Of a DNA stretch of 26,784 nt, positions 15,027-24,059 are shown one piece after another. The DNA lies in contig CAZOSF010000030.1 in the NCBI GenBank assembly GCA_964582415.1, positions 1 to 26,784 of the forward strand, in the 5' to 3' direction. A program made the translations under genes and the position numbers. How positions within the stretch are numbered: position 1 is the stretch's first letter; each line of letters starts with the position of its first letter. The DNA comes from CAZOSF01 sp964582415. Its GTDB lineage: Bacteria; Bacteroidota; Bacteroidia; Flavobacteriales; Flavobacteriaceae. The notes beneath the pieces are model-generated. The model had not been told where the DNA came from and did no database searches. It worked only from the letters and a program-made list of their open reading frames with translations.

Positions 15027-16049
15027 ATGATTGCAAGTGAAACGGAAAAGCTAAAATCCTTATTGGCCTCCCCGAAAAAAATCGTCATTGTGGGGCATAA
15101 AAACCCCGATGGTGATGCAGTAGGTTCTTGTTTGGGGCTTTGGCATTTTCTGATAAACCGAGGGCACGATGCCTTAGTCATCATGCCGAATGACTATCCT
15201 AATTTTCTAAAATGGTTGCCTGGCAATGACGCTGTCTTGATTTTTGAACAGGATGTTCCTGCGGCCATCCATAAATTGAACGAAGCCGACCTTATTTTCA
15301 CCTTAGATTTTAATGCATTGGACAGAACCGGTGACATGGAAGGGCCATTGAACTCGGCGCCTGGAGATTTCGTGATGATCGACCACCATCAGCAGCCTAG
15401 CGACTATGCCGTGGTGACCTTGAGCGATACCAGTATGAGTTCGACTTCTGAAATGGTGTACCATTGTATTGCCGCTCTTGGGGGAGCCACAGAAGTAACC
15501 AAAGCAGCCGCAACGAACCTTTATGCGGGAATTATGACCGATACAGGCTCCTTTCGTTTCCCAGCCACTTCAGCCGAAACCCACCGGGTTGTTGCTGCCT
15601 TAATTGATGCTGGAGCCAACAACAGCAGGATCCATGAAATGATCTTCGACACCAACAGCCCCGATCGTATGAAATTACTGGGAGTGGCACTAGACAACAT
15701 GGTGCTTTTACCCGAATATAATGCCGCCTACATAACGCTCTCCCAAGCCGAACTGGATGCGCATAATTTTAAAAAAGGTGATACGGAGGGATTTGTAAAT
15801 TATCCCCTTTCCATTGAAGGCATCCGTTTTTCCACCATTTTTATTGAAAACAAACAAGAAAACATCACGAAGATATCCTTTAGAAGCAAAGGTGATTTTT
15901 CGGTGAACGAATTTGCCCGTGCTCATTTCAATGGTGGGGGACATATTAATGCGGCAGGGGGAAGAAGTGATACCTCTTTAAAGAGTACCGTAAAGGAATT
16001 TATTAGTATATTGCCCAATTACAAAGATGCCCTAAATCATGATGCGTAA
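15027..16049 (+). CDS. DHH-family phosphoesterase (NrnA/bifunctional oligoribonuclease-pAp phosphatase type)
   Basis: A 340-residue cytoplasmic protein with the full DHH/DHHA1 layout. Motif I GHKNPDGDAVGS gives metal ligands His 24, Asp 28 and Asp 30, followed by FTLDFNALDR near 91-100, the DHH triad at 119-121, and GIMTDTGSF. The C-terminal DHHA1 substrate-binding motif GGGHINAAGG lies near 303. Proteins of this type degrade nanoRNA or other short oligonucleotides, cyclic dinucleotide products, and pAp. The exact substrate cannot be read from sequence. The gene heads a unit with gldI, whose start overlaps its stop by 11 bases, and the immunophilin fusion. Confidence 0.92.
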   Translation: MIASETEKLKSLLASPKKIVIVGHKNPDGDAVGSCLGLWHFLINRGHDALVIMPNDYPNFLKWLPGNDAVLIFEQDVPAAIHKLNEADLIFTLDFNALDRTGDMEGPLNSAPGDFVMIDHHQQPSDYAVVTLSDTSMSSTSEMVYHCIAALGGATEVTKAAATNLYAGIMTDTGSFRFPATSAETHRVVAALIDAGANNSRIHEMIFDTNSPDRMKLLGVALDNMVLLPEYNAAYITLSQAELDAHNFKKGDTEGFVNYPLSIEGIRFSTIFIENKQENITKISFRSKGDFSVNEFARAHFNGGGHINAAGGRSDTSLKSTVKEFISILPNYKDALNHDA

Positions 16050-16593
16050 GAGTATTTATCTATGTATGCTTTGTCTTTTGGCGATAGCTTGTAAAAGTCC
16101 AGAAGCACGCAGACCTGTGAAAAGAACCTCCGGTAGTTTTATCAAGGAATCCGCAGAACGCAATATAAAACTCATTGAAAAGGAAGAGGCCCTAATCGCA
16201 GCTATCATGGAAAATGATAGTTTGAATGACTATGTGGCTTCTGAAAACGGCTTTTGGTATTTCTACAACACCAAAGATGTAACCAATCCGAGCACTCCTC
16301 AAGTGGGAGATGATGTGGTTTTCACTTACGACATTAAGCACCTCAACGGTACCGTAGTGGTCACTGCAGAAGAAAATGGAGAACAGGCATACAAGGTGGA
16401 TCAAAGCAACCAGGAACTTATTTCAGGGCTTCGCGATGGCATCAAATTGATGCGGGAAGGTGAAACGGTCACTTTCCTATTTCCTTCCCATAAAGCTTTT
16501 GGCTATTATGGTTTAGATAATAAAATTGGAGTAAATGTTCCTATTCAAAGTACAGTTACTTTAAAATCTATAAATGCAACAGAAAACAACTAA
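16039..16593 (+). CDS. gldI: Gliding-motility lipoprotein GldI (FKBP-type fold)
   Basis: The 184-residue protein has a lipobox (LCLLAIACKS, Cys 18), a charged helical spacer, and a C-terminal FKBP-like domain from about residue 85. GldI is a known lipoprotein needed for gliding in Flavobacterium johnsoniae and related to FKBP peptidyl-prolyl isomerases; a role in folding secreted or surface motility proteins is likely. Several residues matching the FKBP12 active site appear changed: Phe-Asp is replaced in NGTVVVTAEE, Trp by Leu in ISGLRDGI, and Tyr by Phe in KAFGYYG. Two start ATGs are possible (16039, 16042). The next gene encodes a second PPIase lipoprotein six bases downstream. Confidence 0.88.
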   Translation: MMRKSIYLCMLCLLAIACKSPEARRPVKRTSGSFIKESAERNIKLIEKEEALIAAIMENDSLNDYVASENGFWYFYNTKDVTNPSTPQVGDDVVFTYDIKHLNGTVVVTAEENGEQAYKVDQSNQELISGLRDGIKLMREGETVTFLFPSHKAFGYYGLDNKIGVNVPIQSTVTLKSINATENN

Positions 16594-16599
16594 TTTGAT

Positions 16600-17703
16600 A
16601 TGAAAAAATTCATTTTACTATTGGCTTTAGCAGCCGTAACGCTAACTTCTTGTCAATCGAAGTATCCTAATTTGGAAAACGGATTGTATGCTGAATTTGT
16701 TACCAACAAAGGGACTTTCGTAGCCAAGTTTTATAATGAAGCCACTCCGCTAACTGTGGCAAATTTTGTTGAACTTGCCGAAGGAACCCACCCCTTGGTT
16801 GATTCTCTCTACAAAGGAAAGCCTTACTACAATGGCATTACATTCCACCGAGTGATCAAAGATTTTATGATTCAAGGGGGTGACCCTAAAGGCGATGGAA
16901 CCGGTAATCCGGGTTATACGTTCCCAGATGAATTTGTGGATTCTCTGAAGCATGACCGCAAAGGCATCCTTTCTATGGCAAACTCAGGACCCGCTACTAA
17001 TGGTAGTCAGTTTTTTATCACCTTAAAAGAAACGCCTTGGTTGGATGGCAAGCACACCATTTTTGGTGAGATCGTTATCGGTCAGGAAGTAGTAGATTCC
17101 ATCGGTGCCGTTGAAACTTCAAAGCCAGGTGACAAACCTGTTACCCCAGTAGTGATTCAGGAACTAAACATCATCAACAAGGGCGTAACCCCTCCTTCTT
17201 TCAGTGGGGAAATGGAAAAAATTGAAGCTGAGAAAAAGGCAAAAGAAGAGCGCATCGCACAAGTGGCTGCTGCTACCAAAGCAGCGTTGGATAGAAAATT
17301 ATCTGAAGCTGAATCCTATCCATCCGGCATCGAAATTTACTGGGATAACAAAGGAGGTGGAGTGAAACCGAAAGAAGGTGCTCGCATTCGAATCAACTAT
17401 GCTGGATTTTTAACAGATGGTCGTCTTTTCGATAGCAACGTTTTGGAAATTGCAGAGAAATATGAAGTAGTGGATGAACAACGTTTGGCGCGGGGACAAT
17501 ACGCTCCTATGCCAGCTGTTTACAGTAAAGATGCCCGATTGATTCCAGGTTTCCGTGAAGGATTATTAACCATGAGCGTGGGTGATAAAATTACCTTGTT
17601 CATTCCTTCTCACTTGGCGTATGGACCACAAGGTGCAGGGAATGTCATTCCTCCAAATTCGGATTTGATATTTGAATTGGAATTGGTTCAGGTCGATGAA
17701 TAA
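16600..17703 (+). CDS. Dual-domain immunophilin lipoprotein: cyclophilin fused to FKBP
   Basis: The 367-residue protein starts with a lipoprotein signal (LALAAVTLTSCQS, Cys 18). Residues about 25-200 are a cyclophilin domain with its active site: ITFHRVIKDFMIQGGDPKG, NGSQFFITL and WLDGKHTIFGEI, corresponding to Arg, Phe, Gln, Phe, Trp and His positions of human cyclophilin A. A charged helical linker (EKIEAEKKAKEERIAQ) leads to an FKBP domain at about 240-367 with INYAGFL, GRLFDSN, LIPGFREGLLTMSVGD and LAYGPQG. The Trp of FKBP12 is Phe here, and about 20 extra residues follow FDSN. Both domains look catalytically plausible. It probably helps fold periplasmic or surface proteins together with GldI. 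A strong terminator follows. Confidence 0.92.
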   Translation: MKKFILLLALAAVTLTSCQSKYPNLENGLYAEFVTNKGTFVAKFYNEATPLTVANFVELAEGTHPLVDSLYKGKPYYNGITFHRVIKDFMIQGGDPKGDGTGNPGYTFPDEFVDSLKHDRKGILSMANSGPATNGSQFFITLKETPWLDGKHTIFGEIVIGQEVVDSIGAVETSKPGDKPVTPVVIQELNIINKGVTPPSFSGEMEKIEAEKKAKEERIAQVAAATKAALDRKLSEAESYPSGIEIYWDNKGGGVKPKEGARIRINYAGFLTDGRLFDSNVLEIAEKYEVVDEQRLARGQYAPMPAVYSKDARLIPGFREGLLTMSVGDKITLFIPSHLAYGPQGAGNVIPPNSDLIFELELVQVDE

Positions 17704-17717
17704 AATGAAATCTTGAT

Positions 17718-17755
17718 ATAAAAAACCCCGTCGCAGCTTTGACGGGGTTTTTTAT
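17718..17755. terminator. Bidirectional terminator between the immunophilin gene and the DUF302 gene
   Basis: Fifteen bases (17718-17732, ATAAAAAACCCCGTC) pair perfectly with 17741-17755 around an 8-base loop. The GC core is flanked by A-runs and T-runs on both sides, so it works for both convergent genes. Confidence 0.92.
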
Positions 17756-17771
17756 TTTAAAATAATCGTTA

Positions 17772-18164
17772 TTAATTCAATGCTTCAATAACACGTTTCA
17801 TTTTTTGTTGTACCTCAACGGCGATTCCGCCCAAGCTATCATTCTCAACACTACTCATGGAAGCGATAGGATCGACAGCTGCCACTTCCACTTCTCCATT
17901 GTCGTTTTCTTCTACAATTACATTGCATGGAAGGAATACTCCAATTTTATCTTCACTTTGCAATGCTTTATAAGCAAAGTGTGGGTTACAGGCCCCAAGA
18001 ATCCGATATTTCTTAAAGTCGACATCGATTTTCTTTTTTAACGTTGCTTGCACATCTATCTCCGTCAGCACACCAAAGCCTTCCTCTTTTAAGGCGGCTG
18101 TTACTTTATCAATGGCTTCTTCAAAGCTGGTGTCCTTCAAAATCGTATTAAAATAATATTTCAT
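17772..18164 (-). CDS. DUF302 family protein
   Basis: A 130-residue cytoplasmic protein with the DUF302 pattern. The start KYYFNTILKDTSFEEAIDKV is followed by LKEEGFGVLTEIDVQ, then the region LGACNPHFAYKAL and FLPCNVIVEE with the two Cys residues common to the family, and it ends in a helix (VEVQQKMKRVIEAL). Function is not established. Some relatives occur near sulfur or redox genes, but nothing here points to that. It appears to be its own transcription unit, upstream of the terminator at 17718-17755. The 71 bases between it and pepD show no hairpin or exact promoter box. Confidence 0.9.
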   Translation of the reverse strand: MKYYFNTILKDTSFEEAIDKVTAALKEEGFGVLTEIDVQATLKKKIDVDFKKYRILGACNPHFAYKALQSEDKIGVFLPCNVIVEENDNGEVEVAAVDPIASMSSVENDSLGGIAVEVQQKMKRVIEALN

Positions 18165-18235
18165 CGCATCAATTTTTGGTTTAAACTACAATAGAAAATT
18201 AGTCTATTCCTGTTAGCGAGTCTGTAACCCAAGTA

Positions 18236-19690
18236 TCATTTTACTGGAATGTTTTTCAGAATTTCCTGAACATAATTCCAGAACTTTTGAGTGGAGGAAA
18301 TGCTTGCTCGTTCATCTGGCGAATGTGCTCCTTTTATGGTCGGTCCGAAGGAAATCATATCCATCCCTGGATAATTTTGCCCCAAAATACCACATTCCAA
18401 ACCGGCATGACAAGCAGCTACATTGGGCTCTTCCCCGTTCAAATCCTTATATAGGTTTTCCATCACCTTCAAAATTGGACTGTCCATATTGGGAGCCCAT
18501 CCTGGATACGCACCAGAAAATTTCACCGAGTACCCCGCCAATTCAAAAACGCTTTTCAGACTTAAGGCAAGGTCGTACTTATTAGATTCCACCGAAGAAC
18601 GTGTAAGGCATTCCACCTTTATGGATCCATTCCCTACGGTAACTTTTGCAATATTATTGGAGGTTTCTACCAATCCCTCAATTTCAGGGCTCATACGATA
18701 CACTCCATTATGGGCTGCATGCAATGCCTTGATCAACTTCGACTGGTCTTCTTTGGCCATTACGGCTTCAGGTAACTTCGTTGATTCATAGCTGATGTGC
18801 AAGTCGGCTTCCAATCTGGAATATTCTGTTTCAATGTCCTTTTTTATTGTCGCAAATGCGTTCTCAAAGGCACCCCAATCGGCTGCATTCACTACTACAC
18901 ATGCTACACTTTCCCTGGGGATTGCATTTCTTAAACTTCCCCCTTGAATACTTCCAATGTGAACGTAATCAAAAACATGGTGTAAGATGCGATTCATTAG
19001 TTTGTTGGCATTTCCAAGACCGATATGTATGTCCATTCCACTGTGGCCTCCTTTTAGTCCTTTCACATGAATCAACACTGCCTTACCCGACGCATTGGGT
19101 TTTTCTTCTTTATAACAACCTTCGGCAGTTACATCGATACCCCCAGCACATCCCACACCGATTTCGTCATCCTCTTCAGTGTCTAGATTTAGCAATATAT
19201 CTCCTTTCAACAATCCGCCTTTCAATCCCATTGCCCCAGTCATTCCAGTCTCTTCATCGATGGTAAAAAGAGCCTCCAAAGTAGGATGTTTAATATCATT
19301 ACTCGCTAAAATCGCCATGATCGTGGCCACTCCCAAGCCGTTGTCGGCTCCCAGTGTGGTGCCCTTGGCTCGAACCCAATCACCATCGATATACATTTCA
19401 ATACCCTGAGTATCAAAATCGAAGTGGGTGTCATTATTTTTTTGGTGGACCATGTCCAAGTGCGATTGTAACACCACGGTTTTACGATTCTCCATTCCCG
19501 GAGAGGCAGGTTTTTTAATGATAACATTTCCAACCTCATCTTCAAGGGTTTCCAATCCTAATTTGTTTCCAAAATCCTTCATGAAGGCAATTACCCTTTC
19601 CTCCTTTTTAGAGGCTCTGGGTACTGCATTCAAATCGGCAAAATAATTCCAAAGGGCCTGTGGTTGTAAGGCGCGAATAGCTTCGTTCAT
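18236..19690 (-). CDS. pepD: Aminoacyl-histidine dipeptidase PepD (M20 family)
   Basis: PepD is a zinc aminopeptidase-like enzyme that cleaves dipeptides including X-His in the cytoplasm. From the ATG at 19690 it has 484 residues; a TTG at 19699 would add three. M20 motifs in order are LQSHLDMVHQK (metal-binding HxD), LGADNGLGVA (bridging Asp), TIDEETGMTGAMG (catalytic Glu-Glu), NLDTEEDDEIGVG, and the C-terminal AACHAGLECGIL and SFGPTIKGAHSPDE with the last His ligand. A dimerisation or lid insertion covers roughly 190-390. No signal peptide is present. It is divergent from the DUF3810 gene. Confidence 0.95.
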   Translation of the reverse strand: MNEAIRALQPQALWNYFADLNAVPRASKKEERVIAFMKDFGNKLGLETLEDEVGNVIIKKPASPGMENRKTVVLQSHLDMVHQKNNDTHFDFDTQGIEMYIDGDWVRAKGTTLGADNGLGVATIMAILASNDIKHPTLEALFTIDEETGMTGAMGLKGGLLKGDILLNLDTEEDDEIGVGCAGGIDVTAEGCYKEEKPNASGKAVLIHVKGLKGGHSGMDIHIGLGNANKLMNRILHHVFDYVHIGSIQGGSLRNAIPRESVACVVVNAADWGAFENAFATIKKDIETEYSRLEADLHISYESTKLPEAVMAKEDQSKLIKALHAAHNGVYRMSPEIEGLVETSNNIAKVTVGNGSIKVECLTRSSVESNKYDLALSLKSVFELAGYSVKFSGAYPGWAPNMDSPILKVMENLYKDLNGEEPNVAACHAGLECGILGQNYPGMDMISFGPTIKGAHSPDERASISSTQKFWNYVQEILKNIPVK

Positions 19691-19709
19691 AACATTCAAT
19701 TTTATCTAT

Positions 19710-19717
19710 CAAAAGTA
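19710..19717 (-). promoter_or_regulatory. Candidate -7 box for pepD
   Basis: The minus strand reads TACTTTTG, identical to the ndk -7 box, 19 bases upstream of the pepD ATG at 19690. Only T-rich sequence, not a TTG, is seen at the -33 position. Confidence 0.4.
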
Positions 19718-19763
19718 CTTCATTATTCGCTCCTTAAAAAATTATCGGTTAAAGAATTCTTCG

Positions 19764-19771
19764 TATGTTTG
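19764..19771 (+). promoter_or_regulatory. Candidate -7 box for the DUF3810 gene
   Basis: TATGTTTG is an exact TAnnTTTG match that ends only four bases before the ATG at 19776, implying a leaderless or nearly leaderless transcript if it is used. No TTG lies at the usual upstream spacing. Confidence 0.37.
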
Positions 19772-19775
19772 AGAC

Positions 19776-20843
19776 ATGCAACAACGTTTCCGAGTGTTTC
19801 TGGCCTTACTTCTACCGGTTCAACTCATCGTGTTACGCATTCTTCGCAATTTTCCAGATTTTATAGAAAAATATTACAGTCAAGGGATTTACCCTGTGCT
19901 ATCAAAACTCTTACGGTATGTCTTTGGATGGATCCCATTTTCATTGGGAGATGTCATGTACCTTCTGTTGATCGTTCTTGCCATTCGATGGTTGATTAAA
20001 AATGCTCATCGACTTAAAAAACGCCCCGTTTGGTTTTTAGTGGACGTCACCGCCACGGTTTCCATAATTTATTTGGTTTTCAACTTGATTTGGGGATTGA
20101 ATTATCTGCGGCCACCCTTATACAAAACATTGGAATTGGAAAATGAGTATACTACGGAAGAATTGTACCGAACGACGCTCCGTCTTATTTCCAAATCGAA
20201 TGAACTCCACCGTGCCCTGGGTTACAGAGATAGTGTGAAAATCGATTTACCTTATACGCAAAACGAAATTTTTCAGAAATCCCTCAATGGCTATCACAAT
20301 CTGGAAAAAGAATTCCCCAACTTACATTACAGTCCTACCAGTTTGAAAAAAAGTGGATGGAGCTTGGGACTCACCTATATGGGCTATAGCGGATATTACA
20401 ACCCTCTAACTGGGGAAGCACAGGTAAACCGACTTATTAAGAGTTACAAATTCCCCGTCGTAGCATGTCATGAACAGGCACATCAAATTGGTTATGCCGC
20501 TGAAAATGAAGCCAACTTCATCGCCACTTTGGCAACGCTTCACAATGACGATCTCTATATTCAATATACAGGCTATATTTTTGCACTGCGCTATTGCCTT
20601 AATGAATTGGCGCGACGGGATATGTCATTGTACGACCAGGTGCTTCCTTCTGTTAATAAAGGTATTTTGGAAAGCTATCGAGAAATGCGGGAATTCTGGC
20701 TCTCCTACAAAAACCCCTTCGAGAATATTTCGAAAGCCTTTTGGGATCAATTCCTTAAAGCCAACAACCAATCACAGGGCATCAATAGCTACAGTTATAT
20801 GGTGGCATTGGTGGTAAATTACTTTAAGGACAAACCCATGTAG
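19776..20843 (+). CDS. DUF3810 membrane protein with an HExxH metallopeptidase-like motif
   Basis: The 355-residue protein has hydrophobic segments near 5-25, 57-72 (MYLLLIVLAIRWL) and 88-105 (VTATVSIIYLVFNLIWGL), then a large soluble part. It matches the DUF3810 family by overall layout and the segments GLNYLRPPLYKTLELE and GLTYMGYSGYYNPLTGEAQV. In the soluble part, HEQAHQIGYAAENEAN (His 232, Glu 233, His 236, with Glu 243 and Glu 245 downstream) has the HExxH plus distal Glu arrangement of zinc peptidases. A protease role is therefore a reasonable inference but is not shown here. It is divergent from pepD and followed by a 93-base gap before the amidohydrolase gene. Confidence 0.87.
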   Translation: MQQRFRVFLALLLPVQLIVLRILRNFPDFIEKYYSQGIYPVLSKLLRYVFGWIPFSLGDVMYLLLIVLAIRWLIKNAHRLKKRPVWFLVDVTATVSIIYLVFNLIWGLNYLRPPLYKTLELENEYTTEELYRTTLRLISKSNELHRALGYRDSVKIDLPYTQNEIFQKSLNGYHNLEKEFPNLHYSPTSLKKSGWSLGLTYMGYSGYYNPLTGEAQVNRLIKSYKFPVVACHEQAHQIGYAAENEANFIATLATLHNDDLYIQYTGYIFALRYCLNELARRDMSLYDQVLPSVNKGILESYREMREFWLSYKNPFENISKAFWDQFLKANNQSQGINSYSYMVALVVNYFKDKPM

Positions 20844-20936
20844 TGGTAAATTCTTAACGACTTGTTAAACTCCGCTTAATATCCTGAAATATGTTTTTGG
20901 GAATTCTATATTTAGCCTTCTTAAAATTTTTCATGG

Positions 20937-23900
20937 ATGAAAAGACATTACCTGCTATTTGCTCTACTGCTGTGTTTTGGTATCAGCCAGGCCCAGGAGT
21001 ATTTCCCAAAAAACGATGGGGTGAAGGAGGAGAACAACAACTACATCGCTTTTACTAACGCTGTTCTTCATGTTAATCCTTCAAAAGAAATTAAAAACGG
21101 TACTCTGCTAATCTTAGAGGGCAAAATCGTTGCCTCTGGTCGTGGGGTTAAAATTCCTGCCAATGCTTTGGTGCATGATTTGGAGGGTCGGCATATCTAC
21201 CCTTCTTTTATTGAAAGCTACAGTGGTTTCGGTATAGACAAACCCAAAAGTGCGGAAGGTCGCAGTCGATCCCCTCAATATGATGCCTCTCGGGAAGGTT
21301 TTTATTGGAACGATCATATAATGCCTGAAAATCAGGGTATTGAAAAGTTCAAATATGATGAGAAATCTGCCGAAGAGTTAAGGAAGCTCGGTTTCGGGGT
21401 CGTCAATACTCACATTATGGACGGTATTGCCCGCGGCACAGGGGTATTGGTGGCCTTGAATGATAATGTTGGTGATGACACCCGAATTTTAGAAGATCAA
21501 TCGGGACAGTTTTTCTCTTTCGAGAAAAGTGCCACCAGTCGGCAGTCCTATCCCACTTCTCTCATGGGAGCTATGGCGTTATTGCGCCAATTATACCACG
21601 ATATGGACTGGTATGAAAAAGGAAACAGCAAAACCAAAGATCGCTCGCTGGAAGCGATGCTGGAAAACAAAAAGCTAATTCCGTTTTTTGAAGCAGGAAA
21701 CAAAGGCAACGATGTTCGTGCCGACAAAATTGGAGATGCCTTCTCTGTTCCTTTCGTTATTGTGGGAGGTGGTGACGAATATGAATCGATTGAGGCAATT
21801 AAAGCCACTCAAGCCAAATTCATTATCCCCATCGATTTTCCAGAGGCCTATGACGTAAGTGACCCCTATCTAACGCGTCATATTTCGTTGGAGGATATGA
21901 GAGAATGGAACCAAGCACCCCAGAATCCAAAATTGTTGGCCGATAATGGTATTACCTTCGCACTCACTACCCATGAATTGGATAAAGTAAGTGCCTTCTC
22001 GGAAAAACTTCAAAAGGCTCTACAATACGGACTTAATAAAGAGATTGCCTTGGCAGCACTTACCACGGCACCTGCCGAATTCCTTGGGCAGAGCAACCTT
22101 TTGGGTACTTTGGAAGAAGGTAAACTTGCTAATTTTCTTATTACTTCTGGGGATGTTTTTGAGGATGACACCACACTTTATGAGAATTGGGTCCAAGGGA
22201 AAAAGCATGTCATCAATGATCGAACCCAAAGAGATCTACGGGGTATGTATTCGTTGGCGGCAAATGGTAAAATTTATACACTTACCCTGAGTGGCAAAGT
22301 GGATAAGCCAAAAGCTGAAATGAAACTGGGAGATACCGAGTATGAAGTAAAATTTAATTACGACAACGATTGGGTAAGCCTTACTTTTCAGGAAAAGGAT
22401 GGGAACGCGGTGAGTATCGCTACGGCTCAAGTACCGGAATCTGGAACCACGCTTAAGGGACGTTTGGTGCTGTCGAGTGGTGAAGAAACCTTCTTTACCG
22501 CTACCCGAACTGGTGACGCCGAAGAAAAAGACAAGGAGGACGATAAAGACAAATCGAAGGTGCCTCAAGTGCTACCCATCACCTACCCCAATGTTGGCTA
22601 CGGATATGCTTCCATTCCTAAAACGGAAAATGTCTTGTTCAAAAATGCAACCGTATGGACCAGTGAAGAAGCAGGTATTTTGGAAAATACGGACGTTCTC
22701 GTTCGAAATGGTAAAATCGAACGAATCGGTAAAAATATTAATGCTAGTGGCGCCAAGGTTATCGATGCTACGGGAAAACACCTTACCGCGGGGATCATCG
22801 ATGAGCATTCCCATCTTGCAGCCCTTTCGATAAATGAGGCGGGGCACAACTCCTCGGCGGAAGTGAAAATAAGTGATGTAATTAACCCTGAAGACATCAA
22901 CATCTATAGAAATCTAGCCGGTGGTGTCACGGCGATACAAATTCTACATGGATCGGCCAACCCTATTGGTGGTCAATCGGCTTTGATAAAATTAAAATGG
23001 GGTGAGGACGCCGACGGTTTATTAATCGAAAACGCACCAAAATTTATAAAGTTTGCCTTGGGTGAAAATGTGAAGCAAAGTAACTGGCAGAGCTTCTCAC
23101 GTTTTCCACAAACCCGAATGGGTGTGGAACAGGTTTATGTAAACTATTTCAACCGAGCCAAGGAGTACTTGGAGAAGAAAAAAAGTGGAAAACCCTATCG
23201 CTACGATGAGGAGCTGGAGGTTTTGGGAGAAATCTTAAATGGGGAAAGATTCATAAGTTGTCACAGTTATGTTCAGAGTGAAATCAATATGCTTATGAAG
23301 GTCGCTGAACGCTTTGGCTTCCGCGTGAATACCTTCACCCACATTTTAGAAGGATATAAAGTAGCCGATAAAATGGCCGAACACGGCGTAGGTGGNNNNN
23401 NNNNNNNNNNNNNNNNNNNNNNNNNNNNNNNNNNNNNNNNNNNNNNNNNNNNNNNNNNNNNNNNNNNNNNNNNNNNNNNNNNNNNNNNNNNNNNNACATT
23501 TTAGAAGGATATAAAGTAGCCGATAAAATGGCCGAACACGGCGTAGGTGGCTCGACTTTCAGCGATTGGTGGGCGTACAAATATGAGGTGAAGGATGCCA
23601 TTCCCTTTAATGCCGCCATCATGGCGAGAGCTGGGGTTACTACTGCCATTAATAGCGATGATGACGAAATGTCCCGTCGTTTGAATCAAGAGGCCGCTAA
23701 AACCATAAAATATGGTGGACTTTCAGAGGAGGAAGCTTGGAAAACCGTAACCATTAATCCAGCGAAGTTGTTGCACTTGGACAATAGAACCGGGAGCATT
23801 AAAGAAGGTAAGGATGCCGACCTGGTGTTGTGGACCGACCATCCAATGTCTATTTATGCCAGAGCGGAAAAGACCATGATTGAAGGAGCTTTCTATTTTG

Positions 23901-24052
23901 ATATGGAAAAAGATGCCCAGCAAAGGGAGGCTATTGAAAAAGAAAGAGGACGTTTGATTCAAATGATGCTCACAGAAAAAGAAAAAGGAGGTAAAACCCG
24001 AGAGCCGAAAAAGCGTGATAGAATTCGATTTGAATGTGAAACCATAAACTAA
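20937..24052 (+). CDS. Exported two-module amidohydrolase, split by an artificial assembly gap
   Basis: A signal peptide (KRHYLLFALLLCFGISQAQ) starts the protein. Module 1 (about 30-440) has an amidohydrolase outline, but at the metal site it reads GRHIYPSFIESYSG, with no HxH. A beta-rich spacer and a charged linker (EEKDKEDDKDKSK) lead to module 2 with the full site: GIIDEHSHLAAL (HxH), FISCHSYVQSEI, FTHILEGYKVADKM and AINSDDDEMS. It ends with a charged tail. Ns occupy 23396-23495, and 55 identical bases flank them (23341-23395, 23496-23550). Removing the Ns and one copy (155 bases) restores a single frame of 986 residues, so the gene is intact. Such enzymes are often annotated as imidazolonepropionase- or dipeptidase-like; the substrate is unknown. 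Confidence 0.9.
23341..23395 (+). repeat. 55-bp direct repeat, left copy, ending at the N gap
   Basis: Identical to 23496-23550 base for base. It ends exactly where the Ns begin, and the other copy starts exactly where they end. This is the signature of two contig ends that overlap by an assembler k-mer length but were joined with Ns instead of being merged. It is not a biological repeat. Confidence 0.95.
23396..23495. other. Assembly gap (100 Ns), artificial, inside the amidohydrolase gene
   Basis: A placeholder of exactly 100 Ns between two copies of the same 55 bases. Collapsing the copies restores the reading frame across the join, so no sequence is likely to be missing. Confidence 0.95.
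23496..23550 (+). repeat. 55-bp direct repeat, right copy, starting at the N gap
   Basis: Second copy of 23341-23395, continuing into the rest of module 2 of the amidohydrolase. It encodes the same HILEGYKVADKMAEHGVG segment in the frame that is recovered after collapse. Confidence 0.95.
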
Positions 24053-24059
24053 GCCCGTT

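Noticed and set aside
20933..21058. ATG four bases upstream of the amidohydrolase start, in another frame
   Set aside because: It gives a 41-residue peptide overlapping the signal-peptide coding region in a different frame, with no recognisable features.
23341..23550. 55-bp direct repeat read as a biological duplication or attachment site
   Set aside because: The copies touch a 100-N placeholder exactly on both sides and collapse restores the frame, which points to an assembly join.
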